Shown here: piece after piece, positions 53,573-61,508 of the stretch
Layout of the letters: every line of letters begins with the position of its first letter
Numbering within the stretch: the stretch's first letter is position 1
DNA from: an uncultured Oscillospiraceae bacterium
GTDB lineage: Bacteria > Bacillota > Clostridia > Oscillospirales > Oscillospiraceae
DNA: 64,000 bases
Assembly: GCA_944387115.1 (NCBI GenBank)
Contig: CALXDR010000003.1
Coordinates: forward strand, 1-64,000
Direction of reading: 5' to 3'
Notes under the pieces: generated by a model
Database searches by the model: none
Seen by the model: only the letters and a program-made list of their open reading frames with translations
What the model was told of the DNA's origin: nothing
Translations under genes and position numbers: made by a program

Positions 53573-53920
53573 ATGGCGACACAGGAAAACTGTCTGTTTT
53601 GCAGCATCATCCAGGGGAAGATTCCCGCCAACAAGGTGTACGAGGACGAGGTGTGCCTGGCCTTTTACGACATTGACCCCCAGGCTCCCACCCACTTTCT
53701 GGTGATTCCCAAGACCCATATCCCCTCCTGCGCCGGGGTCAACCCGGACAACGAAGGGGTGGTGGGCCACATCTTCTCTGTCATCGCCAGGGTGGCAGAA
53801 GGGCTGGGGCTGCACGATTTTCGTGTGGTGTCCAACTGCGGCGTACAGGCGGGGCAGTCCGTGCCCCATCTCCATTTCCATGTGCTCTCCGGCCGGGATA
53901 TGACCTGGCCTCCGGGCTGA
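53573..53920 (+). CDS. HIT-family (HINT-like) protein
   Basis: 115-residue nucleotide hydrolase/transferase of the histidine-triad family: CLFCSIIQGKIPANKVYEDE, PTHFLVIPKTHI and the triad SVPHLHFHVLSG near the C-terminus. Bacterial HINT proteins cleave adenosine phosphoramidates, including aminoacyl-adenylates, which fits co-transcription with alaS 24 bases upstream. AAGGAG precedes ATG 53573 by ten bases; a TTG at 53564 is too close to it. Confidence 0.95.
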   Translation: MATQENCLFCSIIQGKIPANKVYEDEVCLAFYDIDPQAPTHFLVIPKTHIPSCAGVNPDNEGVVGHIFSVIARVAEGLGLHDFRVVSNCGVQAGQSVPHLHFHVLSGRDMTWPPG

Positions 53921-53924
53921 ATTG

Positions 53925-53967
53925 CGCCCTCCCCCCGGCGGGAAACCGCTGGGGGGAGGGCGTTTTG
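53925..53967 (+). terminator. terminator of alaS-HIT
   Basis: GCCCTCCCCCCGGCGG paired with CCGCTGGGGGGAGGGC around GAAA, followed by GTTTTG. Confidence 0.92.
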
Positions 53968-54372
53968 TCTATTTGGGGGGCTGGCTGAGGCGTTTGGCAC
54001 AGGCCCGCACCGGGGAAAACAGGATGGGTGGGCAGGGAGAATTTATATAATTTTGTCCCAAGGAGTGAGAAAAAGCCGGGGAGAGGACAGGGGAAACTGC
54101 CGGGTTATCCTGTGAGGATTTTGCACAGAGAAAGTTGCAGAAACTGCATAAAACAGAGAGAAAATTCCTGAAAGTTCTACAAAGAGGAATATATGAGCGG
54201 GAAGGGCGAAAAATTTGTTAAAAGAAAAACGAAGATGGAAATGGGCTGATTTATCCTCGAAAGACGTTATTTTGAGGACATTTTCATACAGTAGCCGCCT
54301 AAAGTGTTGTGGAAATCTACAAGTTCGATTGTCTGGATGGATTGCTTTATGTGATATATGCAAAATGCACTC
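53968..54372. other. AT-richer intergenic stretch without recognised gene
   Basis: About 400 bp clearly richer in A/T than its surroundings. Stop codons break every frame into short pieces and none has a ribosome site plus a familiar protein. It ends at the promoter of the AraC gene and may hold its upstream control sequences or a degraded gene. Confidence 0.6.
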
Positions 54373-54401
54373 TGTTCAGAGGGGCGGGAGTATGGTATAA
54401 T
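54373..54401 (+). promoter_or_regulatory. promoter of the AraC regulator gene (54.5 kb)
   Basis: TGTTCA (54373-54378), 17-bp spacer, TATAAT (54396-54401) with TGG before it, an extended -10. Confidence 0.75.
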
Positions 54402-54519
54402 AGCACGGACAGAAACCGATGGCGGGGCCAGACCAAATTTATCTATTTCGGCCCTGCGGGGCAGAACGCTGCGGAGGAGAGCGCAGCGGGATGCCACAGG
54501 GAGGAAAGGGGATTGGACG

Positions 54520-55392
54520 ATGCTGGAGCCGCTTGCTTCGAAGAATCAGGAACGGCAGTGCACCTGTTTGGATCGCATCATCAGGCGGGAGCTGCCCAGC
54601 GGGTATCACTTTGGCACCCATCTGCACCATAGCCTGGAGATGGTGGCGTGTATCAGCGGGCAGGTGGTGGTCACCATCCATGGGGTGGAGCACATTGTGT
54701 CGCCGGGGGAGTATCTATTGGTGTTTCCCAATATACCCCACAGCACCGATGTGCCTGGGGGTGAACCGGCGGTGTTTCTACAGGGGCACTGTCACGCCGA
54801 CTCGCTGACCAATGCGGTGCTTCCCCAGCAGCGCACCAGCCTGGTCCGGGATTTGTCCATCAGCAGGCGGCGGGCCATTCAGGCGCAGATGAACACCCGC
54901 CTTTGGGCCTGCCTCCAGGGGCTCCAGGTGGAGCTGGAGGGGGAGGGACGGCACAACGAGGATATGATTCGCCTCAAGCTGGCGGAGCTGTCCATCCTGC
55001 TCTCCAGAGATTTGGAGGAGGCGGACGGCGGGCATCTCCAGGAAAATGCCCACCTGACCCGGGCCATCGACTACATCGACCAGCACTACATGGAGAAGTT
55101 GCTGGTGCAGGATGTGGCAGAGGCGGCAGGGGTGTCCGCCCGCTACCTCACCAAGCTGTTTTTGGAGCACTTCCACATGGGGGTGTCGGTCTACATCACC
55201 CATGTGCGCATCAGCCGGGCCATTACCTACAAGCAGACCGACCCGGACTGCTCCCTGTCCGACCTGGCCCAGGAGGTGGGGTTCAGCAACCAGCAGCATT
55301 TCTCCAAGGTGTTCAAGGAGACCATGGGCATCCCGCCCAAAAAATATTTTTCCATCACCGTGACCCCTGCCGGGATACATCCGGCCGGGTGA
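54520..55392 (+). CDS. AraC-family transcriptional regulator with cupin sensor domain
   Basis: 290 residues. N-terminal cupin-like half (about 1-135: GYHFGTHLHHSLEMVACISG with His-rich metal/sugar pocket, then HIVSPGEYLLVFPNIPHSTD) and C-terminal double HTH (about 190-285: LLVQDVAEAAGVSARYLTKL and CSLSDLAQEVGFSNQQHFSK, ending MGIPPKKY). Typical regulators of carbohydrate use. The ATG at 54520 follows AAAGGGG; the reading upstream of it crosses the promoter. No adjacent transport or catabolic genes reveal the target. Confidence 0.88.
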   Translation: MLEPLASKNQERQCTCLDRIIRRELPSGYHFGTHLHHSLEMVACISGQVVVTIHGVEHIVSPGEYLLVFPNIPHSTDVPGGEPAVFLQGHCHADSLTNAVLPQQRTSLVRDLSISRRRAIQAQMNTRLWACLQGLQVELEGEGRHNEDMIRLKLAELSILLSRDLEEADGGHLQENAHLTRAIDYIDQHYMEKLLVQDVAEAAGVSARYLTKLFLEHFHMGVSVYITHVRISRAITYKQTDPDCSLSDLAQEVGFSNQQHFSKVFKETMGIPPKKYFSITVTPAGIHPAG

Positions 55393-55395
55393 ACT

Positions 55396-55450
55396 GCCCC
55401 CCTCCCATTCCGCTGACGGCATGGGGAGGGGGGCTTGTGTGTTTTTTGGC
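55396..55450 (+). terminator. terminator of the AraC gene
   Basis: GCCCCCCTCCCAT paired with ATGGGGAGGGGGGC (one bulge), then TTGTGTGTTTTTT. Confidence 0.85.
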
Positions 55451-55462
55451 GTGCAAGCCCGG

Positions 55463-55505
55463 CCCTCTGGGGGTCAGCGCACCCTATGACCCCAGAGGGG
55501 GTTTT
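55463..55505 (+). terminator. second terminator-like hairpin
   Basis: CCCTCTGGGGGTCA (55463-55476) paired with TGACCCCAGAGGGG (55487-55500), then GTTTT. Either a back-up terminator or a leader structure; nothing else is seen up to 55567. Confidence 0.6.
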
Positions 55506-55567
55506 ATGCCCCTTTGCCCTGGGAAAGACGGGGGAAGGAGGGGCGTAGTGGGGGTCAGGGGCGGTTC

Positions 55568-55623
55568 TTAAAGAAAATTTAAGGATTTTCCGACTTGTAA
55601 CTTAAACATTGCCTTGGTAGGAT
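55568..55623 (+). promoter_or_regulatory. promoter with TTAAGG-type direct repeats, two-component operon
   Basis: TTAAAG (55568-55573) and TTAAGG (55579-55584) are spaced by five bases (11-bp period), TTAAAC follows at 55602-55607, ten bases before the -10 TAGGAT (55618-55623). TTGTAA (55595-55600) can act as -35 at 17 bp. The repeat form fits an OmpR-type regulator and suggests autoregulation. Confidence 0.6.
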
Positions 55624-55649
55624 AGAGAGCAGGAAGAGGAGGGTGCGCT

Positions 55650-56345
55650 TTGTACAAGATTCTGATTTGCGATGACGACCGGGACATTGTGTCCGCACTG
55701 AAAATTTACCTGATGAGCGAGGGATATGACACCGTGGAGGCCTACAACGGCCAGCAGGCGCTGAAGGCGGTGGGCAAGGGGGGCATAGACCTGGTGTTGA
55801 TGGACGTGATGATGCCTGTGCTGGATGGCATTCGCGCCACCGCCAAGCTGCGGGAGGTGGAAAACCTGCCCATCATTCTGCTCACCGCCAAGAGCGAGGA
55901 TACAGATAAGGTGCTGGGGCTGAACATTGGGGCAGACGATTACATCACAAAGCCCTTCAACCCTGTGGAGGTGCTGGCCAGGGTGAAGAGCCAGCTGCGG
56001 CGGTATACCACCCTGGGTGGGAGAGAGCAGCCGGATCAGGCGGGGGTGGTGCGCAACGGCTCCCTGGTGATGGATGACGGCTTCAAGCGGGTGACGATGG
56101 ATGGGGAGCAGGTGACCCTCACCCCCATTGAGTACAATATCCTGCGCCTGCTGATGGAGAACCCGGGGCGGGTGTTCTCCACAACCCAGATTTATGAGCG
56201 GGTGTGGAGCGACCCGGTGTCTGGCTCGGAGAGCACCGTGCCGGTGCACATCCGCCACCTGAGGGAGAAAATTGAAATTGACCCGGCAAATCCCCAATAT
56301 ATTAAGGTAGTGTGGGGACTGGGCTACAAGATGGAGAAGATGTAA
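55650..56345 (+). CDS. OmpR/PhoB-family response regulator
   Basis: 231 residues. Receiver domain (about 1-115): acidic pocket CDDDRD, phospho-acceptor Asp52 in LVLMDVMMP, Thr in ILLTAKS and Lys in ITKPFNP. C-terminal winged helix (about 135-228): LTPIEYNILRLLMENPGRVF, then VPVHIRHLREKIEIDP and VWGLGYKM. Begins with TTG, seven bases after GAGGAGGG. The sensor kinase gene starts at the base after the stop codon. Confidence 0.95.
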   Translation: MYKILICDDDRDIVSALKIYLMSEGYDTVEAYNGQQALKAVGKGGIDLVLMDVMMPVLDGIRATAKLREVENLPIILLTAKSEDTDKVLGLNIGADDYITKPFNPVEVLARVKSQLRRYTTLGGREQPDQAGVVRNGSLVMDDGFKRVTMDGEQVTLTPIEYNILRLLMENPGRVFSTTQIYERVWSDPVSGSESTVPVHIRHLREKIEIDPANPQYIKVVWGLGYKMEKM

Positions 56346-58670
56346 ATGAAACGATGGGAACAACTGCCCCGAAAGGCGCTGGCCTTTTGCCTGGCGGTGC
56401 TGTGCTTTGCAGGCGCTGCGGTGATGGGGTGCTATCAGTATGCCAATGGGGAGGCCATTTGGAGCGACGGCGGCAATTGGGCGGACAGCTATGCGGTGCG
56501 CTCCCTGGAGCGGCGGGATGAGGCGCAGCTGCAGCTGCTGGCGCATTTGTGGGTGGTGCGGCAGCAGGGCACCGCTCAGGGCACCTCTACGGATGGGTAC
56601 TATCAGCAGAGGGTCGGACAGATTCAGCGGCAGCTGTCGGCAGAGGCCACCAACCTGCGCTGGCAGATTCTCTGGGGGGAGAAGCAGGTGCTGTCCAACA
56701 GCGAAGAGGACTACACCCAGCGGTCGCTGGGGCTGTATTGGAGTGCTGGCGACGAGGTTTCCCTCAAGCTGGAGGGGGAGCACGCAGAGATAGTCCCCTG
56801 TGCGTGGACGCAGATGGGCGCTGCCGATCACGGCGTGGTGCAGGCAGGCGCATACAACTGCGTGGCGGTGACCGACCCGGCAGGTACGCTCCAGGCGCTG
56901 GTGGATGAGTACCGCAGTACCGGGACAGCCAGCCTGCCGGAGGGGGTGGATATGGACACGGTTTGGCTGGATTTAGAGGGGCGGTGTACGGCCCTCTCCG
57001 TGTGGGTGGACGGGCAGGCGTACCTGTTTGGCCCCTCCCTGAACACAGCCCTGGGGCTGGAGGAGCTGTGTCCCTATCTCTACCAGCCGGAGGAGGACAG
57101 CTGGACCGTACGGGAGCGGTGGGAGCGGATGAGCGTTGTGATGTGGCTGGATGAGGAGATGGCGGTGGCGGACAGCTATCAGGCGGCCCGGCACACGCTG
57201 GAGCTTTGGCGCAGCTTCCGAGGGCTTTTCCTGGCCTGCAACATTCTGCTGGTGCTGGCAGGGGTGGGGTGTACCATCTATCTGTGTGCGGCGGCAGGGC
57301 GCCGGAGGGGGGTGGAGGGCATCCACCTCAATCCCTTCCACCGGATACCGGGGGAGGTGGTGGTGCTGCTCCTGCTCACGCTGGCTGCGCTGTCCTGGGT
57401 GGGTGCGGTAGGAGGTCTGAGCGCACTGGAAAACAAAGGGGTGTGGCCCAACTTCTCTCTCCAGCTGATCCTGGTTGGGCTGACCGTTGGAGGGGGGGCC
57501 GCCGCTGTGGTGGGCGGCTTGGTGACGGTGGCGGTGCGGTGCAAGGCGGGTACATTGTGGAGCAATACCATTGCCGCCCGTCTGCTGCGCCTGTGCCAGC
57601 GGCTGTGCCGGTGGTGCCTCCAGCTGGCAGGCCGGTGCCTGAGGTCTGTGGGGCTGGTGTGGAAGGTAGGCGTGCTCGGCGGAGGGTATGTGCTGTGCAC
57701 CCTGTTTGCGGTGCTGGTTCGGCTGCCCCGGCAGCTGGCGCTGCTGCTCTGGTTGGGGTCTGTGCTCATCCTGGGCTATGTGCTGGTGTGGGCGTGCCAG
57801 TGGAAGCGCATTCGCCAGGGCACCCGGGAGATCATCGGCGGCCGCCCGGACTACCACATGGACACCGCCCGGATGCTCCCCGACCTGAAGGAGCACGCCG
57901 AAGCGCTGAACAATCTGGGACAGTCCATCTCTGACGCCGTGGACGAGCGCCTGCGCAGCGAGCACTTCAGGGCGGAATTGATTACCAATGTATCCCACGA
58001 CCTGAAAACCCCCCTCACCTCCATCATCAACTATGTGGACCTGCTCAAAAAAGAGGAGATTGACAACCCCAGAGCGGCGGAGTACATCGCAGTGCTCGAC
58101 CGCAAGAGCCAGCGCCTGAAAAAGCTGACGGAGGACCTGGTGGAGGCGTCCAAGGCCTCCACGGGGAGCCTTACGGTGGTGCGGGAGCGGCTGGATTTGG
58201 GGCAGCTGCTGGATCAGGCGCTGGGCGAGTATGAGCAGCGGCTGGAGCGAGCGGGGCTATCGGTGGTGCGCAGCACGCCGGAGCATCCCGTGTGGGTCAT
58301 GGCGGACGGGCGGCATCTGTGGCGGGTGTTGGACAACCTGCTGTCCAACTGCGCAAAATATGCCCTGGGCGGCACACGGGTGTATGTGGATCTTCAGGTA
58401 CACAGCGACTGCGCCGTGCTGACGGTGAAGAACATCTCCCGCCAGCCCCTCAACATGGAGGCCGGGCGGCTGATGGAGCGCTTTGTGCGGGGGGACGCCT
58501 CCCGCACGGAGGAGGGCAGCGGGCTGGGCCTGTCCATTGCCCAGTCCCTCACGGAGCTGCAGCAGGGGCACTTCCAGCTGGAGATTGACGGGGATTTGTT
58601 CAAAGCGTCGGTGACGCTGCCCATCACCGGCAGGGAGCAGGAGGCGCTGCCCCCTGTGGAGTCGGACTAA
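56346..58670 (+). CDS. sensor histidine kinase with large extracytoplasmic domain and six membrane helices
   Basis: 774 residues. TM1 (about 10-28), an extracytoplasmic region of about 260 residues with no recognised domain, then five more hydrophobic helices (about 292-312, 336-360, 371-394, 438-458, 463-485) and a cytoplasmic kinase: HisKA with phospho-His near 550 in TNVSHDLKTPLTSIINY, HATPase_c with N box WRVLDNLLSNCAKYA (about 660) and G2 box GSGLGLSIAQSL (about 724). Phosphorylates the regulator encoded just upstream. The bundle of membrane helices suggests membrane-associated sensing. ATG directly follows the regulator's stop. Confidence 0.92.
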   Translation: MKRWEQLPRKALAFCLAVLCFAGAAVMGCYQYANGEAIWSDGGNWADSYAVRSLERRDEAQLQLLAHLWVVRQQGTAQGTSTDGYYQQRVGQIQRQLSAEATNLRWQILWGEKQVLSNSEEDYTQRSLGLYWSAGDEVSLKLEGEHAEIVPCAWTQMGAADHGVVQAGAYNCVAVTDPAGTLQALVDEYRSTGTASLPEGVDMDTVWLDLEGRCTALSVWVDGQAYLFGPSLNTALGLEELCPYLYQPEEDSWTVRERWERMSVVMWLDEEMAVADSYQAARHTLELWRSFRGLFLACNILLVLAGVGCTIYLCAAAGRRRGVEGIHLNPFHRIPGEVVVLLLLTLAALSWVGAVGGLSALENKGVWPNFSLQLILVGLTVGGGAAAVVGGLVTVAVRCKAGTLWSNTIAARLLRLCQRLCRWCLQLAGRCLRSVGLVWKVGVLGGGYVLCTLFAVLVRLPRQLALLLWLGSVLILGYVLVWACQWKRIRQGTREIIGGRPDYHMDTARMLPDLKEHAEALNNLGQSISDAVDERLRSEHFRAELITNVSHDLKTPLTSIINYVDLLKKEEIDNPRAAEYIAVLDRKSQRLKKLTEDLVEASKASTGSLTVVRERLDLGQLLDQALGEYEQRLERAGLSVVRSTPEHPVWVMADGRHLWRVLDNLLSNCAKYALGGTRVYVDLQVHSDCAVLTVKNISRQPLNMEAGRLMERFVRGDASRTEEGSGLGLSIAQSLTELQQGHFQLEIDGDLFKASVTLPITGREQEALPPVESD

Positions 58671-58680
58671 AACACAATAC

Positions 58681-58720
58681 GCCCCCTTTGCCCTGGATGG
58701 ACGGGCAGAGGGGGCGCTTT
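58681..58720. terminator. bidirectional hairpin between kinase gene and dinB
   Basis: GCCCCCTTTGCCC (58681-58693) paired with GGGCAGAGGGGGC (58703-58715) with one G-U type mismatch; GCTTTG follows on plus and GTATTGTGTTTT on minus. Confidence 0.65.
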
Positions 58721-58741
58721 GTATGCGGGGGTTCCGGGGGG

Positions 58742-59980
58742 TCAGAAGGGGAGGGCGTCCTCCTCCTCCGCCTCCCTGGGGCGGCTGGGGGCAGGGGCCA
58801 GGCGGCCGGTGGTGAGGGCGCTGTCCCCAAAGCGGCTGCGGATGGCGTCCATGGTGCGCTCCAGCCGCTCCACCCTGGCCTGGCGCAGTGGGGCCTGGGG
58901 GTCGAAGAGGGTGGGCTGCTCCGCCGCCTCCTCCTCGGGGAGGAGGGATTGGGCGGTGACGGTGAGGGCCCGGATGGGCGCGCCCGCCGTCCAGCACCGC
59001 TCCACCAGGGCCACGGCGTGGCTGGTGAGGGCGCGGGCGGTGCAGGTGGGGGTATCCAGGGGCTTTTGACGGCAGATGTCCCGGAAGTGGGGATCTCGTA
59101 TGGTCACCTGAAGGGTGGCGGCCTTCATGTGGTGCTGGCGCAGGCGCACCGCCACTTCGTCGCAGAGCATGGCCAGGCCGTGGCGCACCTGGTCGGGATG
59201 GGTGAGGTTTTGGGGGAAGGTCAGGCCGTTGCCAATGGATTTTGGCGGGGTGTACCGTCCCGCCGGGGCCACTGGACTGTGCTCCAGACCGTTGGCATAG
59301 CCCCACAGCTGTCCCCCCGCCTTGCCCAGCAGATTGACCAGGGTGTCCCGCTGGGCGGCGGCCAGCTGCCCGATGGTGTGAATGCCGTATTGCTCCAGGG
59401 TGCGGGCGGTGGCCCGGCCCACAAAGAGCAGGTGGCTGACCGGGAGGGGCCACACCAGCTGGCGGTAGTTTTCCGGGCTGATCAGGGTGGTGGCGTCCGG
59501 CTTGCGGTAGTCGCTGCCCAGCTTTGCAAAAATCTTGTTGAAGGACACCCCCACCGACACAGTCAGACCCAGCTCCTCCCGGATGGTGCTGCGAATGCGG
59601 TCTGCCAGCGCCACCGGGTCGCCTCCGAAGAGGTGGAGGCTCCCGGTGACATCCAGCCAGCTCTCGTCAATGCCGAAGGGCTCCACCAGGTCGGTAAAGC
59701 GCTCGTAGATGGCGTTGACACGCTGGGAATACTGGCGGTAGCGCTGGTGGTGGGCGGGGAGGAGCACCAGCTGGGGGCATTTGCGCCGGGCCTGCCACAC
59801 CGTCTCGGCCGTTTGCACGCCAAAGCCCTTGGCGGCCTCGTTTTTGGCCAGAATGATGCCGTGGCGGCTGGCGGGGTCTCCGCACACTGCCACCGGCCGG
59901 TCCCGCAGCTCAGGGCGGGAGAGCAGCTCCACCGAGGCGTAAAAGCTATTGCAGTCGCAGTGCAAAATGGTGCGTTCCAC
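58742..59980 (-). CDS. dinB: DNA polymerase IV (Y-family translesion polymerase)
   Basis: Bypasses damaged bases at stalled forks. 412 residues: palm motif HCDCNSFYASVELLSRPELR (metal Asp), catalytic FGIDESWLDVTGSLHLF, the SVGVSFNKIFAKLGSDYRKP segment, helix-hairpin-helix thumb and little finger; C-terminal EEEDALPF resembles a beta-clamp-binding tail. The start is GTG (ending at 59980), seven bases after GGAGG; frames upstream have no homology. No clear LexA box was seen. Confidence 0.95.
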   Translation of the reverse strand: MERTILHCDCNSFYASVELLSRPELRDRPVAVCGDPASRHGIILAKNEAAKGFGVQTAETVWQARRKCPQLVLLPAHHQRYRQYSQRVNAIYERFTDLVEPFGIDESWLDVTGSLHLFGGDPVALADRIRSTIREELGLTVSVGVSFNKIFAKLGSDYRKPDATTLISPENYRQLVWPLPVSHLLFVGRATARTLEQYGIHTIGQLAAAQRDTLVNLLGKAGGQLWGYANGLEHSPVAPAGRYTPPKSIGNGLTFPQNLTHPDQVRHGLAMLCDEVAVRLRQHHMKAATLQVTIRDPHFRDICRQKPLDTPTCTARALTSHAVALVERCWTAGAPIRALTVTAQSLLPEEEAAEQPTLFDPQAPLRQARVERLERTMDAIRSRFGDSALTTGRLAPAPSRPREAEEEDALPF

Positions 59981-60091
59981 GGCACATCCTCCCTCCGGGG
60001 GCGCCTCCGCCAGGCAGTGCCCTTTGGACGGCGCAGTTACCCCTATGATACCCGATGTGCCCGGAAAAGTCAAACGGATGTTCTAGGAAGC

Positions 60092-60994
60092 TCAGGCCAG
60101 GAACTGCACCTGGGTGGCGCAGACGAAATAGATGCGCTGGTCGGTGTCGTTGGCCAGCACCAGCACATTGCCCAGGGTGCCCAGCAATGTGACATTGCGC
60201 ACCACCAGGGTGCCGGCGGCCAGGGTGACACGGCGGCTGAGGTTGTTATCCCCCAGCACGCCCAGCACACCGGCGGCGCAGCAGCAGCCCTCGCAGTCGC
60301 AGTTGCAGGCGCAGGTGCCGCACCGCTGGTTGCAGGGGGTGAGGCGCTGGGCCAGCAGCTGCTTGAGGCAGCGGAAGTTGCGGGTGGTGGCCTCGGCGGC
60401 GGTGAGGTTCCCCTCGGCGGTGCCCTCTGCCGCCTGGAGCACCACGGCGGCCAGCTGGCACAAAGACACCTGGGTGGCGGTGATGCCTGCGGAGGCGGCG
60501 GGGGGCGTGTTCACCTGGGCGTCGATGTCCAGCAGGTCGCAGGTGCAGGGGGAGAAGCGGAGGAAGGACCCGGTGGGGGTATTCAGGTTGTCAGAGGGGG
60601 TGGTGGAGGGGGTGGTGGGCGCTGTGGTCTGGGTGGTGCCCGCCAGGTAGGAGTCGGTGAGGAAGGCTGCGGCGTTGAAGTTCACCAGGTCGGCAATCCG
60701 GCTGCTGCACAGCAGCTGGAGGGCGGCACGGAAGCTCTGCTTGCAGCAGCATCCATCCTCAGTGACCGGGGGATGGGGCTTGGGCGGGCAGATGGGCCTG
60801 CACACACACACCATCTTGTGGTCGCAGCCGTGGTCGCAGCCATGGTCACAGCCGCAGTCGCAGCCGCAGGAGGCGGCGTCCTGCGGGGCGGGGCAGAGGG
60901 TGCAGGGGTCGCACTGGCTCTGGGCACAGGCGGAAAACTCCTCGGCAGAGATGGCTCCGCCGTCGGAGGAAGGGTTCCAAAGCAGTTGGTTCAT
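60092..60994 (-). CDS. cysteine-rich protein of unknown function
   Basis: 300 residues with about 31 cysteines (10 percent), in two clusters. The N-terminal cluster (residues about 23-85) has CDPCTLCP, then CGCDCGCDHGCDHGCDH and VCVCRPICPP, CCCK; the C-terminal cluster (about 232-255) has CNQRCGTCACNCDCEGCCC. Between them is a Thr/Pro linker (TTQTTAPTTPSTTPS) and mostly helical sequence; the last 45 residues are beta-rich and end ATQVQFLA. No signal peptide or transmembrane helix. AAAGGAG lies nine bases before the ATG. I do not recognise the family; spore-coat or metal-binding protein are possibilities only. Confidence 0.8.
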   Translation of the reverse strand: MNQLLWNPSSDGGAISAEEFSACAQSQCDPCTLCPAPQDAASCGCDCGCDHGCDHGCDHKMVCVCRPICPPKPHPPVTEDGCCCKQSFRAALQLLCSSRIADLVNFNAAAFLTDSYLAGTTQTTAPTTPSTTPSDNLNTPTGSFLRFSPCTCDLLDIDAQVNTPPAASAGITATQVSLCQLAAVVLQAAEGTAEGNLTAAEATTRNFRCLKQLLAQRLTPCNQRCGTCACNCDCEGCCCAAGVLGVLGDNNLSRRVTLAAGTLVVRNVTLLGTLGNVLVLANDTDQRIYFVCATQVQFLA

Positions 60995-61094
60995 GGAGTT
61001 TGCTCCTTTCTGCGCCACTGGGGCGCATCCCATCCTATGCAGCGGGGCGGGGGGGAGGTGCAGAAATTCCGACCGCCTTGTCAAGAAGAATTAG

Positions 61095-61110
61095 ACACAA
61101 GATATAGTAT
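61095..61110. promoter_or_regulatory. putative NrdR box upstream of nrdD
   Basis: ACACAAGATATAGTAT matches 14 of 16 positions of the NrdR consensus ACACWATATATWGTGT. NrdR represses ribonucleotide reductase genes, fitting nrdD downstream. The usual second box was not found. On the minus strand the same bases include CATACTATA, which resembles mother-cell sporulation sigma -10 elements. Confidence 0.55.
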
Positions 61111-61158
61111 GGCTTTTTGGACAGAAGCCACAAACATCACAAGACTTTGAAAAAGCAG

Positions 61159-61187
61159 TAGACACGGGGGATGGGGTGTGCTATCAT
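61159..61187 (+). promoter_or_regulatory. possible nrdD promoter
   Basis: TAGACA (61159-61164), 17-bp spacer, TATCAT (61182-61187) with TG one base before (extended -10). An alternative TTGTCA / GATATA pair (61078-61106) overlaps the NrdR box. Confidence 0.6.
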
Positions 61188-61508
61188 GAGAGGCGTTCAG
61201 CAGGGAACCGGCCGGTGCATGGCCGGTTTTCTGCTGAGACTGTCAGACCGGCTTTTCGGCCTGTTTGACCAGAGGAATGGACATGGCGCGCGGGGCTGGT
61301 TTCTGGCGAAACGACTGTCTGTGCGCTGTGAACGCCGCCGCCGGGCAGTGGATGCCGGGGCGGTGCGAGGTTCTTTTTGTCTTCGCCGTCTTGCAGCGGC
61401 GGGACGCTGTGCGCCCCTTGCGGGGCAGATTGTTTTACACAAACCGGCAGGAGCACAGCCTGTGCCGTGCCGGAAGAAAATGCCAGTACCAAAGAAGGAG
61501 GGGTTCCC
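61188..61508 (+). other. long structured leader of nrdD
   Basis: About 320 bases before nrdD. CAGCAGGGAACCGGCC pairs with GGCCGGTTTTCTGCTG (about 61198-61236), then GTCAGAC-CGGC pairs with GGCC-TGTTTGAC (about 61241-61268). I do not recognise a known riboswitch consensus. A reading frame runs through it but has no ribosome site or familiar product. Confidence 0.45.

Noticed and set aside
50852..53881. Minus-strand frame of about 1,000 codons opposite alaS and the HIT gene
   Set aside because: Same cause: antisense shadow of a GC-rich gene, His/Val/Gly-rich composition typical of such shadows, no start signals.
54043..54363. 106-codon minus-strand frame in the AT-rich patch
   Set aside because: No ribosome site, no familiar motif and unusual composition.
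58688..61150. Plus-strand frame of about 800 codons opposite dinB and the Cys-rich gene
   Set aside because: Antisense shadow; dinB motifs are unambiguous on the other strand.
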